This document shows positions 1 to 10,307 of a stretch of DNA of 64,000 bases, in pieces; positions within the stretch are counted from its first letter, which is position 1, and each line of letters begins with the position of its first letter. The translations under genes and the position numbers were made by a program. The DNA comes from Psychrobacter nivimaris (lineage in GTDB: Bacteria; Pseudomonadota; Gammaproteobacteria; Pseudomonadales; Moraxellaceae): positions 1-64,000 of the forward strand of contig NZ_VZIZ01000040.1 of the NCBI RefSeq assembly GCF_009812035.1. Direction: 5' to 3'. The notes beneath the pieces are model-generated. The model had not been told where the DNA came from and did not search any database. It worked only from the letters and a program-made list of their open reading frames with translations.

Positions 1-62
1 CCAGCCAGTTGTGAGTGCATTAGTTATTGTAAAATCCTCTGCCACTTTTGCAAGAGGTCTGT
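1..62 (-). mobile_element. Possible end of an IS5-like element running off the left edge
   Basis: Read on the minus strand, the edge begins with AGACCTCTTGCAAAAG, which resembles the GAGACC-TTGCAAAA type termini of some IS5-family elements. About 40 bases further on is an ATG (near position 21) that opens a frame reading MHSQLA before the window ends. Only about 60 bases are visible, the second terminus is outside, and no target duplication can be checked. An ordinary intergenic sequence with a chance ATG is equally possible. Confidence 0.25.
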
Positions 63-230
63 TAAATAAATTTATTTTAGTTACTTGAAACTTAATTAAT
101 TTCAATTCGATTTTAAATATACTGATTATGTCAAAATTTAACTAATCTACAATAATATATTTTAGAAAATATAAGCATGGATAGGTTAGCTATACGGTGC
201 TCCCAACACACTAAAGTAATAATAATCTCT

Positions 231-255
231 AAAAATGGTGCACGGGGCGCACCAT
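231..255 (-). terminator. Intrinsic terminator of parC
   Basis: A 7-bp perfect stem (ATGGTGC at 235-241 with GCACCAT at 249-255) is followed on the minus strand by five T residues. It lies about 40 bases beyond the parC stop codon. Confidence 0.7.
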
Positions 256-294
256 ACGTCAACTAGGCTATTAATCGAGCTTACTCAAGCTAAA

Positions 295-2601
295 TCACCC
301 AACCTCAACACTCGTCACGTTCTGAAAGCCTCTTGGTAACTGACCACCACGATTACCACGAACACCCGTATAGTTAGCCAAATCATTTGGCTTGAGTGTC
401 ACATGGCGTTTGCCAGCAGTGATGACAAGACTGTCTTGCTGACTAAGTGGTGTGATAGCAAGTACCTCTTCGCCATCTTTCAGTTTAATAAGTTTGTTCC
501 CTTTACCGCGAGCTTGTTCAGGCAAATCATCGAGGGCAAATATCAGTAGATACCCTGCATTGGTTGCAACGGCAACATGATCAGGTGTCACGCTTATATT
601 GCTATTTTCACCTTCTGTATTAGCGGCCGTCTCTACTGGTACGTCGATACGTGCAACAGGGAGCAGTCGACTGTCAGTTGCTAGGTTAATGACGTTTTTA
701 CCAGCTTTTTGATTGCTATCGAGGTTGCCAATGGTATTGATAAAACCATAACCTGCTGAACTAGCAAGGATAATGCGTTGATCGTTATCACCCGTTAGTA
801 GCTGCTCAAAGCTAGCGCCTACTGGCGGCTTTAATACACTGGTCAATGGATCACCTTGACCACGCGCAGACGCTAAGTTGTGCGCATCGATACTGTAACT
901 GCGTCCCGTACTATCGAGTACGTAAATCCTTTCGTTTGATTTGCCGCGCACGTGCGCTTGATAGCTGTCACCTGAGCGGTAACTCATACCAGCAGCATCG
1001 ACATCATGGCCCTTAGCGGCACGAATCCAACCTGCCTTTGATAAGATAGCAGTGACCGGCTCACTCGGTACGAGGTCTGACTCTTTTAGTGCCTGAGCTT
1101 CTTCGCGTTCTGCTAATGGCGACACACGCTCATTACCGTGTTCTTTCATATCGGCGGTAAGCTCATCGATCATCAGATTGGTTAGACTGTCTGGATTGTC
1201 TAAGTACTCTTGAATGATGGCACGTTCGGCAGCGAGTTCATCTTGCTCGCGGCGCAGCTCAATTTCCTCTAATTTTGCCAACTGACGCAAACGAATATCT
1301 AAGATAGCATTGGCTTGAATGTCAGTCAGGTCATAGTCTTGCATCAAGGTCGCTTTTGGATCGTCCTCTTCACGAATGATGCGAATCACTTCATCAATAT
1401 TCAGATAAGCAATCAGCAAGCCCGCCAAGATATGCAAGCGTTTATCAATTTTATCTAGGCGATACTGCAGACGGCGTGTGACCACCGAGCGGCGACAGAT
1501 TAACCATTCTTCCAAGACTTCTTTTAAGTTTTTCACCTGCGGCTTGCCATTTAAGCCAATCATATTCATATTGACGCGGTAATTGCTTTCTAGGTCAGTA
1601 CTGGCAAACAGGTGACTCATGACACGATCGACATCGACTCGCGTTGAGCGCAACTCAAGGACGATACGACAAGCGTTTTCGTGATCTGATTCATCGTGAA
1701 TATCGGTCACCCAAGGCAGCTTCTTATCGGTCATAAGCTTGGCGATTTGCTCTTGAATTTTGTTGCCTGACACTTGGTAAGGCAGCGCATCGATAATGAC
1801 GAGGTTTTTTTCTTTAGAGTCAACATGAAAGGTGGCGCGCATCTTATAACTGCCACGTCCAGTCTCGTACATCGCTTGCAAATCTTTTTTACTAGTGATG
1901 ATTTCCGCTGGTGTCGGTAGGTCAGGTGCTGGTATCGATTGGGTAAGCTGCTTAACCGACAGCTCTGGGTTTTTGAGCAAACGAATGGCCGCGCGTACCA
2001 CTTCATTAAGATTATGTGGTGGAATATCTGTTGCCATGCCGACCGCGATACCTGTTGTACCATTTAATAAGATATTAGGCAGGCGGGCAGGTAGGGTCGT
2101 TGGTTCTTGCATCGTGCCATCGAAGTTATCTTGCCAATCGACCGTGCCTTGTCCCAATTCTGCGAGCAACGTATTGGCATAAGCCGACATTTTAGCTTCG
2201 GTATAACGCATCGCGGCAAAGGATTTCGGATCATCTGGGCTACCCCAGTTACCTTGACCAGTGATGAGTGGATAGCGATAGCTGAACGGTTGAGCCATCA
2301 GTACCATTGCCTCATAACAAGCGCTGTCACCATGCGGATGGTATTTACCCAATACATCACCGACCGTACGCGCGGATTTCTTGGCCTTAGCAGAGGACTT
2401 TAGCCCAAGCTCGCTCATGGCATAGACGATGCGACGTTGGACAGGTTTTAGACCGTCAGCGATATTTGGCAACGCCCGATCCATGATGACGTACATGGCA
2501 TAGTTGAGATAGGCCTGCTCAGTGAACTCTGCGACTGAACGAGTATCCATCGGCTCATTGGGAATAATTGGGGCGATCGTATGATCAATAACATCAGACA
2601 T
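295..2601 (-). CDS. parC: DNA topoisomerase IV subunit A (ParC)
   Basis: This is the breakage-reunion subunit of topoisomerase IV, which works with ParE to unlink daughter chromosomes. The protein has 768 residues, close to the usual ParC size. The N-terminal domain is nearly colinear with E. coli Par[15 protein letters not shown] at about 53-66, the quinolone-pocket segment [15 protein letters not shown] at about 85-99, and the catalytic tyrosine in [11 protein letters not shown] (Y133). The C-terminal part is a beta-propeller-like DNA-wrapping region. The two positions where resistance changes usually arise are the ordinary serine (S93) and glutamate (E97), so no quinolone-resistance substitution is apparent. 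parE is not in the window, so the gene seems to stand alone. A hairpin terminator follows it. Assignment to ParC rather than GyrA rests on length and on the QRDR neighbourhood. Confidence 0.96.
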   Translation of the reverse strand: MSDVIDHTIAPIIPNEPMDTRSVAEFTEQAYLNYAMYVIMDRALPNIADGLKPVQRRIVYAMSELGLKSSAKAKKSARTVGDVLGKYHPHGDSACYEAMVLMAQPFSYRYPLITGQGNWGSPDDPKSFAAMRYTEAKMSAYANTLLAELGQGTVDWQDNFDGTMQEPTTLPARLPNILLNGTTGIAVGMATDIPPHNLNEVVRAAIRLLKNPELSVKQLTQSIPAPDLPTPAEIITSKKDLQAMYETGRGSYKMRATFHVDSKEKNLVIIDALPYQVSGNKIQEQIAKLMTDKKLPWVTDIHDESDHENACRIVLELRSTRVDVDRVMSHLFASTDLESNYRVNMNMIGLNGKPQVKNLKEVLEEWLICRRSVVTRRLQYRLDKIDKRLHILAGLLIAYLNIDEVIRIIREEDDPKATLMQDYDLTDIQANAILDIRLRQLAKLEEIELRREQDELAAERAIIQEYLDNPDSLTNLMIDELTADMKEHGNERVSPLAEREEAQALKESDLVPSEPVTAILSKAGWIRAAKGHDVDAAGMSYRSGDSYQAHVRGKSNERIYVLDSTGRSYSIDAHNLASARGQGDPLTSVLKPPVGASFEQLLTGDNDQRIILASSAGYGFINTIGNLDSNQKAGKNVINLATDSRLLPVARIDVPVETAANTEGENSNISVTPDHVAVATNAGYLLIFALDDLPEQARGKGNKLIKLKDGEEVLAITPLSQQDSLVITAGKRHVTLKPNDLANYTGVRGNRGGQLPRGFQNVTSVEVG

Positions 2602-3082
2602 AAAATAGGATTCACTTATCAGTTTTAATAGGTATAGATAATTGGTTCAAGCATACAAATAGGATAGTGCTATCGTAAAGGATATTGCACCAATTAAAAA
2701 GACGTATGTCAGAATATACGACATCTCGTGACGTGCTTAAGACAAGTACTTATAAGGGTCTTTTATAGTATGGTGATTCATAGCTTTTATAGATTAAGTT
2801 AAGTATAGTAAATCTAATATTTGTTTTTGATATGGTTAATAAATGTCTTAAGGTTGAATCGTTTTTATTTAGGATGTTTTATCTATTATTAGTCTAAAAA
2901 AAGTAGGTTCAGAATAGTTTTAATGCAAAATTAATAACTGAAAGTATGACAGTTAATAGATTAAATAAGGTAGCTGTTGTGCTTATGTGCTTATGTGCTT
3001 ATGTGCCTATTTAAATAGCGTTAACCATATATTGACACGGACAAGTCGCTACTGAATTATCTTACAATAAGGAATTTCTGTT
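2602..3082. other. Intergenic region between divergent parC and the vWA lipoprotein gene
   Basis: About 480 AT-rich bases that should hold both divergent promoters. I could not place either with confidence. The only distinctive structure is the 8-bp tandem repeat at 2979-3010. No coding potential was seen. Confidence 0.6.
2979..3010. repeat. 8-bp tandem repeat, four units
   Basis: Three perfect GTGCTTAT units are followed by one GTGCCTAT unit. The array ends about 70 bases before the start codon of the vWA lipoprotein gene, so copy-number change could alter promoter or leader spacing. Confidence 0.85.
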
Positions 3083-4876
3083 ATGTCATGTGACCCTTTA
3101 TCTAATATTTCCGCCTCTACCATACTAAAAAATGAAAATAAGCACCTAGGGAAAAACGTTACTAGAAATGTGCTGTTGATTACTGCTATAGCCAGTCTAG
3201 GATTGACAGCCTGTAGCTCTTCACAAATGAGCAAAACGCTACCAACCGAGACAAGCAGTACAGTCAATCAAGATGCAGCAGTGATGTCAGAGTCTATCAT
3301 GGCGTCACCCAGTGTGAGGCCATCAGTCATCAGCCAACAGATGATGATACGTTCTGCGGCACAGACAGGTATCGTACGCCCATCACCGAGCATCATAGTC
3401 ACGCCAGAGGCAAAAGACAACTATCAAAAAAACGCAGCTAATCCTGTACATCGAACTACGGATATGGCGGTATCCACCCTGTCTATCGATACCGATACGG
3501 GCAGCTACGCCAATGTGCGCCGCTATTTAAACGAGGGTCAACTACCACCTGTTGATGCCGTACGGGTAGAGGAATTGATTAATTATTTTAACTATCAATT
3601 TGATGATGGCAAACGCTTAGGTAGCGCCCCGTTTATTGTGTCAACTGAAGTAGTAGACTCACCTTGGGATAGAGCAGATCAGGATAATAAAATCGTCAAA
3701 GTTGGTATCAAGGCCGTTGATAGTAGCTGGTCGCAAAAAACGGATAAGCAGTCTATGCCTCCTGCCAACCTTGTGTTTTTAGTAGATGTGTCAGGCTCTA
3801 TGTCGTCGCGCGATAAACTGCCATTGGCACAGTCATCGCTCAAGCTGTTGACAGAGCAAATGCGCGCCCAAGACAGTATCAGCATCGTGACCTATTCAGG
3901 TAGCACTAGTGTGGCATTGCCTGTGACTAATGGTGACCAAAAAGCAAAAATATTGGCTGCAATCGAGGGATTAAATGCCTCAGGCTCGACCAATGGGGAA
4001 GATGCTCTTAAATTGGCCTACAGGCAAGCTGAGCAAGGACTAAAAAAGAATGGTATCAATCGAATCATGATGTTAACGGATGGCGATTTTAATGTCGGTA
4101 TTAGTGATGTCGATGATATGCTGGATTTGGTCAAAGCCAATCGCGATCGCGGTATTTCTTTGTCTACCGTTGGCTTTGGTCGCGGCAACCTTAATGATCA
4201 CATGATGGAACAGATGGCGGACAACGGCAATGGTAATTACAGCTATATTGACAGCTTAACTGAAGCGAAAAAAGTCTTTGGCGATGAATTAGCCGCGACA
4301 TTCAACACCGTTGCCAAGGATGTAAAAGTCCAAGTTGAATTTAATCCTGATGTGGTGAGTGAGTGGCGATTAATTGGTTATGAAAATCGCGTACTGGCTG
4401 AAGAAGACTTCAATAATGACAAAGTTGATGCAGGTGAGCTTGGGGCAGGTAAGGCAGTTATCGCTTTGTTTGAGGTAACTCCAAAAGGACAAAAAGGGTT
4501 ATATAGCGATCGCCGTTATGCTAATAGCAATGCCAGTATTAGTTGGAATAATAAACAGAACTCTAATGAGCTTGGCTATCTAAAAATTCGTTATAAAGCA
4601 CCGACAGGTGGTAGCTCTAAACTCGTTAGCCAACCTATTAATAAAGCTAGCCACGCTTTAAATAAAGCCAGTATCGATACTCAGTTTGCGATGGCAGTAG
4701 CAGGGTTCGGTCAACGCTTGACTCAAAGCGATTATATTAACGATTGGCAGTACAGTGATAGCACTAAGCTTGCAAGAAGTAGTATCGCAGATAGACCGAG
4801 TAGCGATACTGATGGTACGCGTCGCAATTTTGTGACGTTGACTGAGCTGGCGATTGCGCTAAAAAATAGCCGATAG
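3083..4876 (+). CDS. vWA-domain lipoprotein, YfbK family
   Basis: A predicted membrane-anchored protein of 597 residues resembling E. coli YfbK, whose function is not established. After an unusually long polar N-terminus (about 28 residues) comes a hydrophobic stretch ending in the lipobox LTAC, so C44 is the likely lipidated cysteine. A conserved YfbK-type N-terminal region (about 125-220, with STFSIDTD-like and VRVEELINYF motifs) precedes a von Willebrand A domain with the metal-ion motif DVSGSMS near 235-241. A C-terminal DUF3520-like region completes the family layout. The start is supported by AAGGA eight bases upstream, and there is no later in-frame ATG before the lipobox. It is a single-gene unit. 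The architecture is secure, but the role (surface adhesion or protein-complex assembly) is inference. Confidence 0.85.
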   Translation: MSCDPLSNISASTILKNENKHLGKNVTRNVLLITAIASLGLTACSSSQMSKTLPTETSSTVNQDAAVMSESIMASPSVRPSVISQQMMIRSAAQTGIVRPSPSIIVTPEAKDNYQKNAANPVHRTTDMAVSTLSIDTDTGSYANVRRYLNEGQLPPVDAVRVEELINYFNYQFDDGKRLGSAPFIVSTEVVDSPWDRADQDNKIVKVGIKAVDSSWSQKTDKQSMPPANLVFLVDVSGSMSSRDKLPLAQSSLKLLTEQMRAQDSISIVTYSGSTSVALPVTNGDQKAKILAAIEGLNASGSTNGEDALKLAYRQAEQGLKKNGINRIMMLTDGDFNVGISDVDDMLDLVKANRDRGISLSTVGFGRGNLNDHMMEQMADNGNGNYSYIDSLTEAKKVFGDELAATFNTVAKDVKVQVEFNPDVVSEWRLIGYENRVLAEEDFNNDKVDAGELGAGKAVIALFEVTPKGQKGLYSDRRYANSNASISWNNKQNSNELGYLKIRYKAPTGGSSKLVSQPINKASHALNKASIDTQFAMAVAGFGQRLTQSDYINDWQYSDSTKLARSSIADRPSSDTDGTRRNFVTLTELAIALKNSR

Positions 4877-5229
4877 TGAACAGATATCGTGTCGGGATGG
4901 TCATTAGGGAGCAAAAGTCAATGGTCATATTTTCTAATGGTATGACTGGTATTTTTATACTAAAATATTGATATATATAGGGAAATTTAGCGTCAAGCCT
5001 ATTTGAGAACTGGTGTAGCAATCTTTTGTATTGAGTACTATGTATAAAGTGTGTATGTTAATGAACAAAGGGCTATTTACCGCTATATTGTTCGCTCAGC
5101 ACTATACAAATATGTCGCAGCCTTGCTTTTCATCATAGTGATAGGCAAGACTCTGACGTTTTGTATATTTATCACACTGTGATTGGCGTGGGTTGACGGT
5201 AATGTATTATTACTAGGAGAGAAAAGATT
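4877..5229. other. Intergenic region upstream of the first fadD-type gene
   Basis: About 350 bases with no coding potential. No clear terminator follows the lipoprotein gene. The region contains a short palindrome near 5171-5183 and a good ribosome-binding site, AGGAGA, before the ATG at 5230. Confidence 0.5.
5171..5183. promoter_or_regulatory. Palindrome ATCACAcTGTGAT upstream of fadD
   Basis: Two perfect 6-base arms around one central base, 47 bases upstream of the fadD-type start codon. A regulator such as a fatty-acid-responsive repressor could bind here, but this is inferred only from symmetry and position. A 13-base palindrome can occur by chance. Confidence 0.25.
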
Positions 5230-6957
5230 ATGGAAAATCAAGGAAACTTAACCCGTCGTGACGATAAAGTTTGGCTAAAAACCTATGAAAAGCTTGGCAT
5301 GACTTATGATATCGATATGCCAGCTGATAACACTTCGCTTATTGATATCTTTGAGCAAAGTTTTGCTAAATATGGCAGTAAGACCGCTTATGTCTGTATG
5401 GGCGCTAGTATTACTTTTAAAGAAGTTGATGAGCAAAGCAAGCAAGTCGCTGTTTATTTGCAGTCGCTTGGCTTGACCAAAGGCGATAAAGTCGCAGTCA
5501 TGATGCCAAACATTTTGCAACTGCCAGTATCTGTCATTGGTGTCTTGCGTGCAGGTTTGACCCTGGTCAACGTCAACCCTTTATACACCACCAAAGAGCT
5601 TGAGCATCAACTTACAGATTCTGATGCCAAAGCACTAATCATGGTCGAAAACTTCGCTAAAACTTATCAAGATATCGGCCGTGATGTGGTTGATAATGTC
5701 GTCATCACTGGTATGGGCGACATGATGGGTACGCTCAAAGGCTTTATGGTCAATACTGTCGTACGCCATGTCAAAAAGATGGTACCTGATTATAGTATCG
5801 CTAAAAGCATCAGCTTTAAGAACATGCTGAAAAAAAGTCCTGCGCGTAAATACAAGCGTCCTAATGACATTATGCTCAATGATGTTGCTGTCCTACAATA
5901 CACAGGTGGTACAACAGGCGTGGCTAAAGGCGCGATGCTCACGCACAAAAACCTCATTGCCAACTTAGTACAGAGCAACACCTTCTTAGGTAGTGCTTTT
6001 GATGAGTTCGATGCCAAAGGCGAGCAGGCTGTTATTCTGACCGCCCTGCCGCTATACCATATTTTCTCGTTTACCGTTTGCGGTATGTTTGGGATCTATC
6101 GTGGCTGCGTCTGCTTACTAGTGCCAAACCCTCGCGACCTTGATAGCTTAATGAAAGCATATAAAGGCAATCCACCCGCCTTCTTCCCAGCGGTCAACAC
6201 CTTGTTCAATGCACTGGCTAACAACGAAGAGTTTAAAGCCATGGATCATAGCAAGTTGCAGATGTCGATGGGCGGCGGTATGGCAGTTGTGAGCGCTACC
6301 GCTGAGAAATGGCGCGAAATCACGGGCAACATTATCCTACAAGGTTATGGCTTGTCTGAGACGTCACCCGTGGCTACTGCCAATCCGCTGAGCAGCACAG
6401 AGTTTAGTGGCACCATCGGCGTTCCCATGCCAGGTACTGAAATTGCTATCATCGATGAAGAAGGCAATGAAGTCGAGATCGGCGCGCGCGGTGAGATTGG
6501 GGTTCGTGGTCCACAGGTGATGAAAGGTTACTGGCAGCGCGAAGATGCGACCAATGAAGTGATGACGCCAGATGGTTATTTTTTAACTGGTGATATCGGT
6601 ATTATGGACGAAGACGGCTATGTCACTATTGTTGATCGCAAAAAGAACATGATCTTGGTTTCAGGCTTTAATGTCTATCCAAACGAAGTCGAAGAAGTCA
6701 TGTCTGGTCATCCAAAAATCTTGGAGTGCGGCGTTATCGGTATCGAAGATGAAAAGAGCGGCGAGATACCAAAGATTTTTGTTGTCCGTAACGATACAAG
6801 CTTGACCAAGCAAGAAGTATTGGATTATGCGGTAGAGAATCTCACAGGCTATAAACGTCCGCGCCATGTTGAGTTTATCGATGAGTTGCCAAAATCAAAC
6901 GTCGGCAAAATCTTACATAAAGACTTACGCGTACTCGAAGAAAAAAACCACGGTTAA
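5230..6957 (+). CDS. fadD: Long-chain fatty acid-CoA ligase, FadD type (copy 1)
   Basis: Activates free long-chain fatty acids with ATP and CoA to acyl-CoA, the entry step of beta-oxidation, probably at the inner membrane. The 575 residues cover the full AMP-binding fold. The phosphate loop YTGGTTGVAKGAM lies at about 223-236, the adenylate motif GYGLSETSPV near 374-383, the TGDIG hinge motif near 454, and DRKKNMILVSGFNVYPNEVEE in the C-terminal lid. The protein ends with the usual catalytic-lysine region SNVGKILHK. A clear AGGAG site precedes the ATG. It is followed by a hairpin terminator and then by a paralogue in the same orientation with nearly the same domain layout. Chain-length preference cannot be read from sequence. 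Confidence 0.92.
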   Translation: MENQGNLTRRDDKVWLKTYEKLGMTYDIDMPADNTSLIDIFEQSFAKYGSKTAYVCMGASITFKEVDEQSKQVAVYLQSLGLTKGDKVAVMMPNILQLPVSVIGVLRAGLTLVNVNPLYTTKELEHQLTDSDAKALIMVENFAKTYQDIGRDVVDNVVITGMGDMMGTLKGFMVNTVVRHVKKMVPDYSIAKSISFKNMLKKSPARKYKRPNDIMLNDVAVLQYTGGTTGVAKGAMLTHKNLIANLVQSNTFLGSAFDEFDAKGEQAVILTALPLYHIFSFTVCGMFGIYRGCVCLLVPNPRDLDSLMKAYKGNPPAFFPAVNTLFNALANNEEFKAMDHSKLQMSMGGGMAVVSATAEKWREITGNIILQGYGLSETSPVATANPLSSTEFSGTIGVPMPGTEIAIIDEEGNEVEIGARGEIGVRGPQVMKGYWQREDATNEVMTPDGYFLTGDIGIMDEDGYVTIVDRKKNMILVSGFNVYPNEVEEVMSGHPKILECGVIGIEDEKSGEIPKIFVVRNDTSLTKQEVLDYAVENLTGYKRPRHVEFIDELPKSNVGKILHKDLRVLEEKNHG

Positions 6958-7065
6958 TTTGCTGATACACGCACCTAGATAGTTGTTTGATAGATGTGTG
7001 TATTAACCAAAGACACATGTGAAAGTGTCGCTCGATTAGATACTGTAGTAAGTAAAGTAGTAACC

Positions 7066-7107
7066 AAAAATGATAAGGCTGCAACCATGCTGTCTTATCA
7101 TTTTTTT
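7066..7107 (+). terminator. Intrinsic terminator after fadD copy 1
   Basis: AAAAATGATAAG at 7066-7077 pairs with CTTATCATTTTT at 7094-7105 and runs into a T tract. The arms are A/T flanked, so it could also work in the reverse direction. Confidence 0.75.
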
Positions 7108-7139
7108 GTCTTTATCGCTTTTTTTTGTCTTTATCGCTT
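7102..7139. repeat. 19-bp tandem duplication
   Basis: TTTTTTGTCTTTATCGCTT occurs twice back to back (7102-7120 and 7121-7139). The first copy begins inside the T tract of the terminator. Confidence 0.85.
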
Positions 7140-7485
7140 TTGACATTTGCGGATGACAGCCACTATTAATAGAGAATATCTATTAAAACTGCTATAGTGC
7201 CCATCGACGTATTTTTGTTTTTGTCCAAAAAATCGTACTGGTTTTGCTCAAGGTAACAGGCGAAATCATGGTAGTAAATATCGTTTTCGACTTGGTCGTG
7301 CTGAGTGGTAGTATTATTTATCATAGACCCAGTAACACACTTTAATTTGCAAAGCTTATGAATGACAAACCCGATCATACTTATCTATTTCTTATTCATA
7401 AGCTTCTGCTGTCAGCGATAATCATAAAAAATGGTGTTTCCATTAGCATATTCAATGTTTTTAACAGTAACATTTAGGGAAAATT

Positions 7486-9285
7486 ATGACGGATAATATT
7501 AATAAAAAAACGACAGATAATAGCGCTGCAACTGACGATAAAGCCAATACTACTAACGACGTTTATCAAAGCAATGCGTTTCCTACTATGCCGACCATCG
7601 ACAGTGATAGTCCGTGGCTGAGCGCTTATGAGCGCTATAGCATCGATGCTACTATCGAGATGCCAGAAGACAATACCTCTCTACTTGATGTGTTCGAGCG
7701 TAATTTTAGCCGTTATGGTCAAAAACCTGCCTATATCTGCATGGGCTCATCGATTACTTTTAAGCAATTAGATCTATATAGCCGACAGATTGCTAGCTAT
7801 TTGCAGTCAATAGGACTGGTCGCAGGCGATAAAGTTGGGGTAATGATGCCCAACGTCTTGCAGTATCCAGTAGTTGCTTTGGGTATCATTCGTGCAGGGA
7901 TGGTGTTGGTCAATGTAAACCCTCTATACACCAGCCGTGAGCTATCACATCAGTTGCATGACAGTGGTGCTAAAGCACTATTTATTGTTGAAAACTTTGC
8001 CAAGACGTATCAAGATGCCGAAGACAAAGGTCAGGTAGAGCATGTAGTCGTGTGTACCATTGGCGATATGCTAGGTACGATTAAAGGAGCTGTGGTTAAC
8101 CTTGTGGCTCGTCATGTCAAAAAGATGATTCCTGCTTATAGCATACCGAATAGCGTGAGTTTCAAGCATGCTCTGAATGCTGAATCAGCCAGTAAGTACC
8201 AACGCCCTGAGTTAAACTTGAGTGATGTGGCCTTGCTGCAATATACTGGTGGTACGACGGGAGTAGCGAAAGGGGCAATGCTGTCTCACGGTAATCTAGT
8301 CGCCAACATGTTACAGGTCAGTGCGCTGATGAACAGTGCATTTGATGATGATATAGATGGTAGAGACGTGATTTTGACCGCACTGCCGCTATATCATGTA
8401 TTCTCATTTATGGTCTGCGGCATGTGTAGTATGTATCAAGGCTATGCCTCGCTACTCATTCCGAATCCGCGCGATCTTGATGGTCTTATCAAAGAGATGG
8501 CCAAGTATAAGCCAGCGTTTATTCCTGCTGTAAATACCTTGTTTAATGGCTTAGTACACAAAGATAACTTTGCTGATTTAGACTTTTCTAATCTAAAAGC
8601 GTCTATCGGCGGTGGTATGTCAGTATTGCCTAGCGTAGCGAAAGAGTGGCATAAAATCACTGGTCTGCCTATCGTTGAAGGTTATGGCTTGTCTGAGACT
8701 TCACCCGTGGTGGCTTTCAATCCGATGACTATTGCGGAATTTACCGGAAAAATCGGTATTCCTGCGCCTAGTACCGATATCGTACTCATTGATGATGACG
8801 AAAATATAGTAGCCATGGGCGATCGTGGTGAAATCTGCGTAAAAGGTCCACAGGTCATGATTGGTTACCAGAATCGTCCGAAAGAAACTGCTGAATCCTT
8901 TACGGCTAGTGGTTACTTAAAAACTGGCGATATCGGCATTATGGATGAAAAAGGCTTTATCAAAATTGTCGATCGCAAAAAAGATATGATTTTAGTCTCT
9001 GGTTTCAACGTTTATCCCAACGAAATTGAAGAGGCGATGAGTGAGCATCCAGCAGTCGTAGAATGCGGTGCCATTGGTGTTCCAAACGATGATCGCGGCG
9101 AAGAGCCAAAGCTGTTTGTGGTCAAAAAAGGCGATGTGACTGAAAAAGAGCTACTAGAATATGGCAAAAAACAACTGACTGGCTATAAGCGCCCACGTCA
9201 TATACAGTTCGTTGACGAATTACCAAAGTCGAACGTTGGCAAAATCCTACGTAAGGAATTGCGTAAGATGGAAGGGTTAGAATAG
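7486..9285 (+). CDS. fadD: Long-chain fatty acid-CoA ligase, FadD type (copy 2)
   Basis: A second acyl-CoA ligase of 599 residues, colinear with the preceding gene over its whole length apart from a polar N-terminal extension of about 25 residues. It keeps the phosphate loop YTGGTTGVAKGAM near 249-261, the GYGLSETSPV adenylate motif, TGDIG, the lid motif DRKKDMILVSGFNVYPNE and the C-terminal SNVGKILRK lysine region, so it should be active. A separate promoter is likely, because a terminator stands between the copies. The pair looks like an old tandem duplication with divergence, perhaps giving different chain-length preference or regulation. That division of labour is inference. Confidence 0.9.
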   Translation: MTDNINKKTTDNSAATDDKANTTNDVYQSNAFPTMPTIDSDSPWLSAYERYSIDATIEMPEDNTSLLDVFERNFSRYGQKPAYICMGSSITFKQLDLYSRQIASYLQSIGLVAGDKVGVMMPNVLQYPVVALGIIRAGMVLVNVNPLYTSRELSHQLHDSGAKALFIVENFAKTYQDAEDKGQVEHVVVCTIGDMLGTIKGAVVNLVARHVKKMIPAYSIPNSVSFKHALNAESASKYQRPELNLSDVALLQYTGGTTGVAKGAMLSHGNLVANMLQVSALMNSAFDDDIDGRDVILTALPLYHVFSFMVCGMCSMYQGYASLLIPNPRDLDGLIKEMAKYKPAFIPAVNTLFNGLVHKDNFADLDFSNLKASIGGGMSVLPSVAKEWHKITGLPIVEGYGLSETSPVVAFNPMTIAEFTGKIGIPAPSTDIVLIDDDENIVAMGDRGEICVKGPQVMIGYQNRPKETAESFTASGYLKTGDIGIMDEKGFIKIVDRKKDMILVSGFNVYPNEIEEAMSEHPAVVECGAIGVPNDDRGEEPKLFVVKKGDVTEKELLEYGKKQLTGYKRPRHIQFVDELPKSNVGKILRKELRKMEGLE

Positions 9286-9388
9286 TTTATATCTGACATT
9301 CTGTTGATAACGGTGGCGTAATGGCAGGAGCGAATCTTGCTATTGCGCCGTTGTCACGTTAGGATATCTTAAGATTTTAGTCGACTAC

Positions 9389-9430
9389 ATACCTATCAAT
9401 GTGTTTGCTAACGACTGATAGGTATTTTTA
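9389..9430 (+). terminator. Intrinsic terminator after fadD copy 2
   Basis: ATACCTATCA (9389-9398) pairs with TGATAGGTAT (9416-9425), followed by five T residues. It lies just upstream of rph and separates the two units. A further imperfect inverted repeat at about 9309-9352 has no T tract. Confidence 0.7.
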
Positions 9431-9466
9431 TGACACTGCTTTTATAACATTGTACTAGGAATTTTT

Positions 9467-10183
9467 ATGCGTATTGACAATCGTGAGCTTGACCAACTTC
9501 GCTCGATCAGCTTTGAGCGCCATTATACGAAGCATGCTGAAGGGTCAGTATTGGTAAGTTTTGGCGATACCAAAGTACTATGTACTGCCAGTGTAGAATC
9601 TGGTGTACCGCGCTGGCTCAAGGGTAAAGGCAAAGGTTGGATCACAGCTGAGTATGGTATGTTGCCACGTGCGACCAACACTCGTAATCAGCGTGAAGCG
9701 GCTCGCGGTAAGCAGTCAGGTCGTACGCAAGAGATTCAGCGTTTGATCGGTCGTAGCTTACGTGCCATGATTGATCTGAGTAAACTTGGTGAAAACACTA
9801 TCTATCTTGATTGCGATGTGTTGCAAGCGGATGGTGGTACTCGTACGGCGAGTATCACTGGTGCTGCAATTGCGCTTATCGATGCGCTAGAGAGTATCCA
9901 AAAGGCCAAGAAACTCAAAGCAGATCCGCTAATCGGACTGGTTGCTGCGGTTTCTGTTGGTATGAAAGATGGCGAAGTATATCTGGATCTGAACTACGAA
10001 GAAGACTCTAGCTGCGATACCGACTTGAACGTCGTGATGACCCAAAAAGGCGAGTACATTGAGCTGCAAGGTACTGCTGAAGAAAAGCCGTTCACTCGTG
10101 CTCAAGCAGATGCTATGCTGTCATTAGCTGAAAAAGGCATCGCTGAATTGATTAAAATGCAACAGACGGCGCTTGGTTGGTAG
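9467..10183 (+). CDS. rph: Ribonuclease PH
   Basis: Phosphorolytic 3'-5' exoribonuclease that trims the 3' ends of tRNA precursors, removing nucleotides as diphosphates. The 238 residues match the usual complete length. Family segments include the N-terminal arginine-rich phosphate-binding region, [17 protein letters not shown] near 63-79, [18 protein letters not shown] near 85-102 and [19 protein letters not shown] near 116-134. The C-terminus is intact, unlike the frameshifted rph of some E. coli K-12 strains. AGGAA precedes the ATG. A strong terminator follows, so it is a single-gene unit. Confidence 0.96.
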   Translation: MRIDNRELDQLRSISFERHYTKHAEGSVLVSFGDTKVLCTASVESGVPRWLKGKGKGWITAEYGMLPRATNTRNQREAARGKQSGRTQEIQRLIGRSLRAMIDLSKLGENTIYLDCDVLQADGGTRTASITGAAIALIDALESIQKAKKLKADPLIGLVAAVSVGMKDGEVYLDLNYEEDSSCDTDLNVVMTQKGEYIELQGTAEEKPFTRAQADAMLSLAEKGIAELIKMQQTALGW

Positions 10184-10234
10184 ACTAGCGTTTAGATTCA
10201 ACATACTGTCTTTGTCTTTGTTTTTGGTGTCAAT

Positions 10235-10268
10235 AACTGCCTGTTAGCTGCTAATAGGCAGTTTTTTA
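10235..10268 (+). terminator. Intrinsic terminator of rph
   Basis: AACTGCCTGTTAG (10235-10247) and CTAATAGGCAGTT (10251-10263) form a long stem with a three-base loop, followed by a run of T residues. Confidence 0.85.
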
Positions 10269-10307
10269 ATAGAAAATATTCGTACATTACGTAATAGGTA
10301 ACAACAC

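Larger units (their letters stand above)
6958..7485. other. Intergenic region between the two fadD paralogues
   Basis: About 530 bases holding the terminator of copy 1 (7066-7107) and a 19-bp tandem duplication (7102-7139). A 70-codon minus-strand frame at 7166-7378 has no ribosome-binding site and no recognisable domain, so I did not call it. The promoter of copy 2 presumably lies near 7380-7480. Confidence 0.55.

Noticed and set aside
7166-7378. 70-codon minus-strand ORF between the fadD copies
   Set aside because: No ribosome-binding site, no recognisable domain, and composition of intergenic AT-rich DNA.
9309-9352. Imperfect inverted repeat after fadD copy 2
   Set aside because: Mismatched stem without a T tract. 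The better terminator is at 9389-9430.
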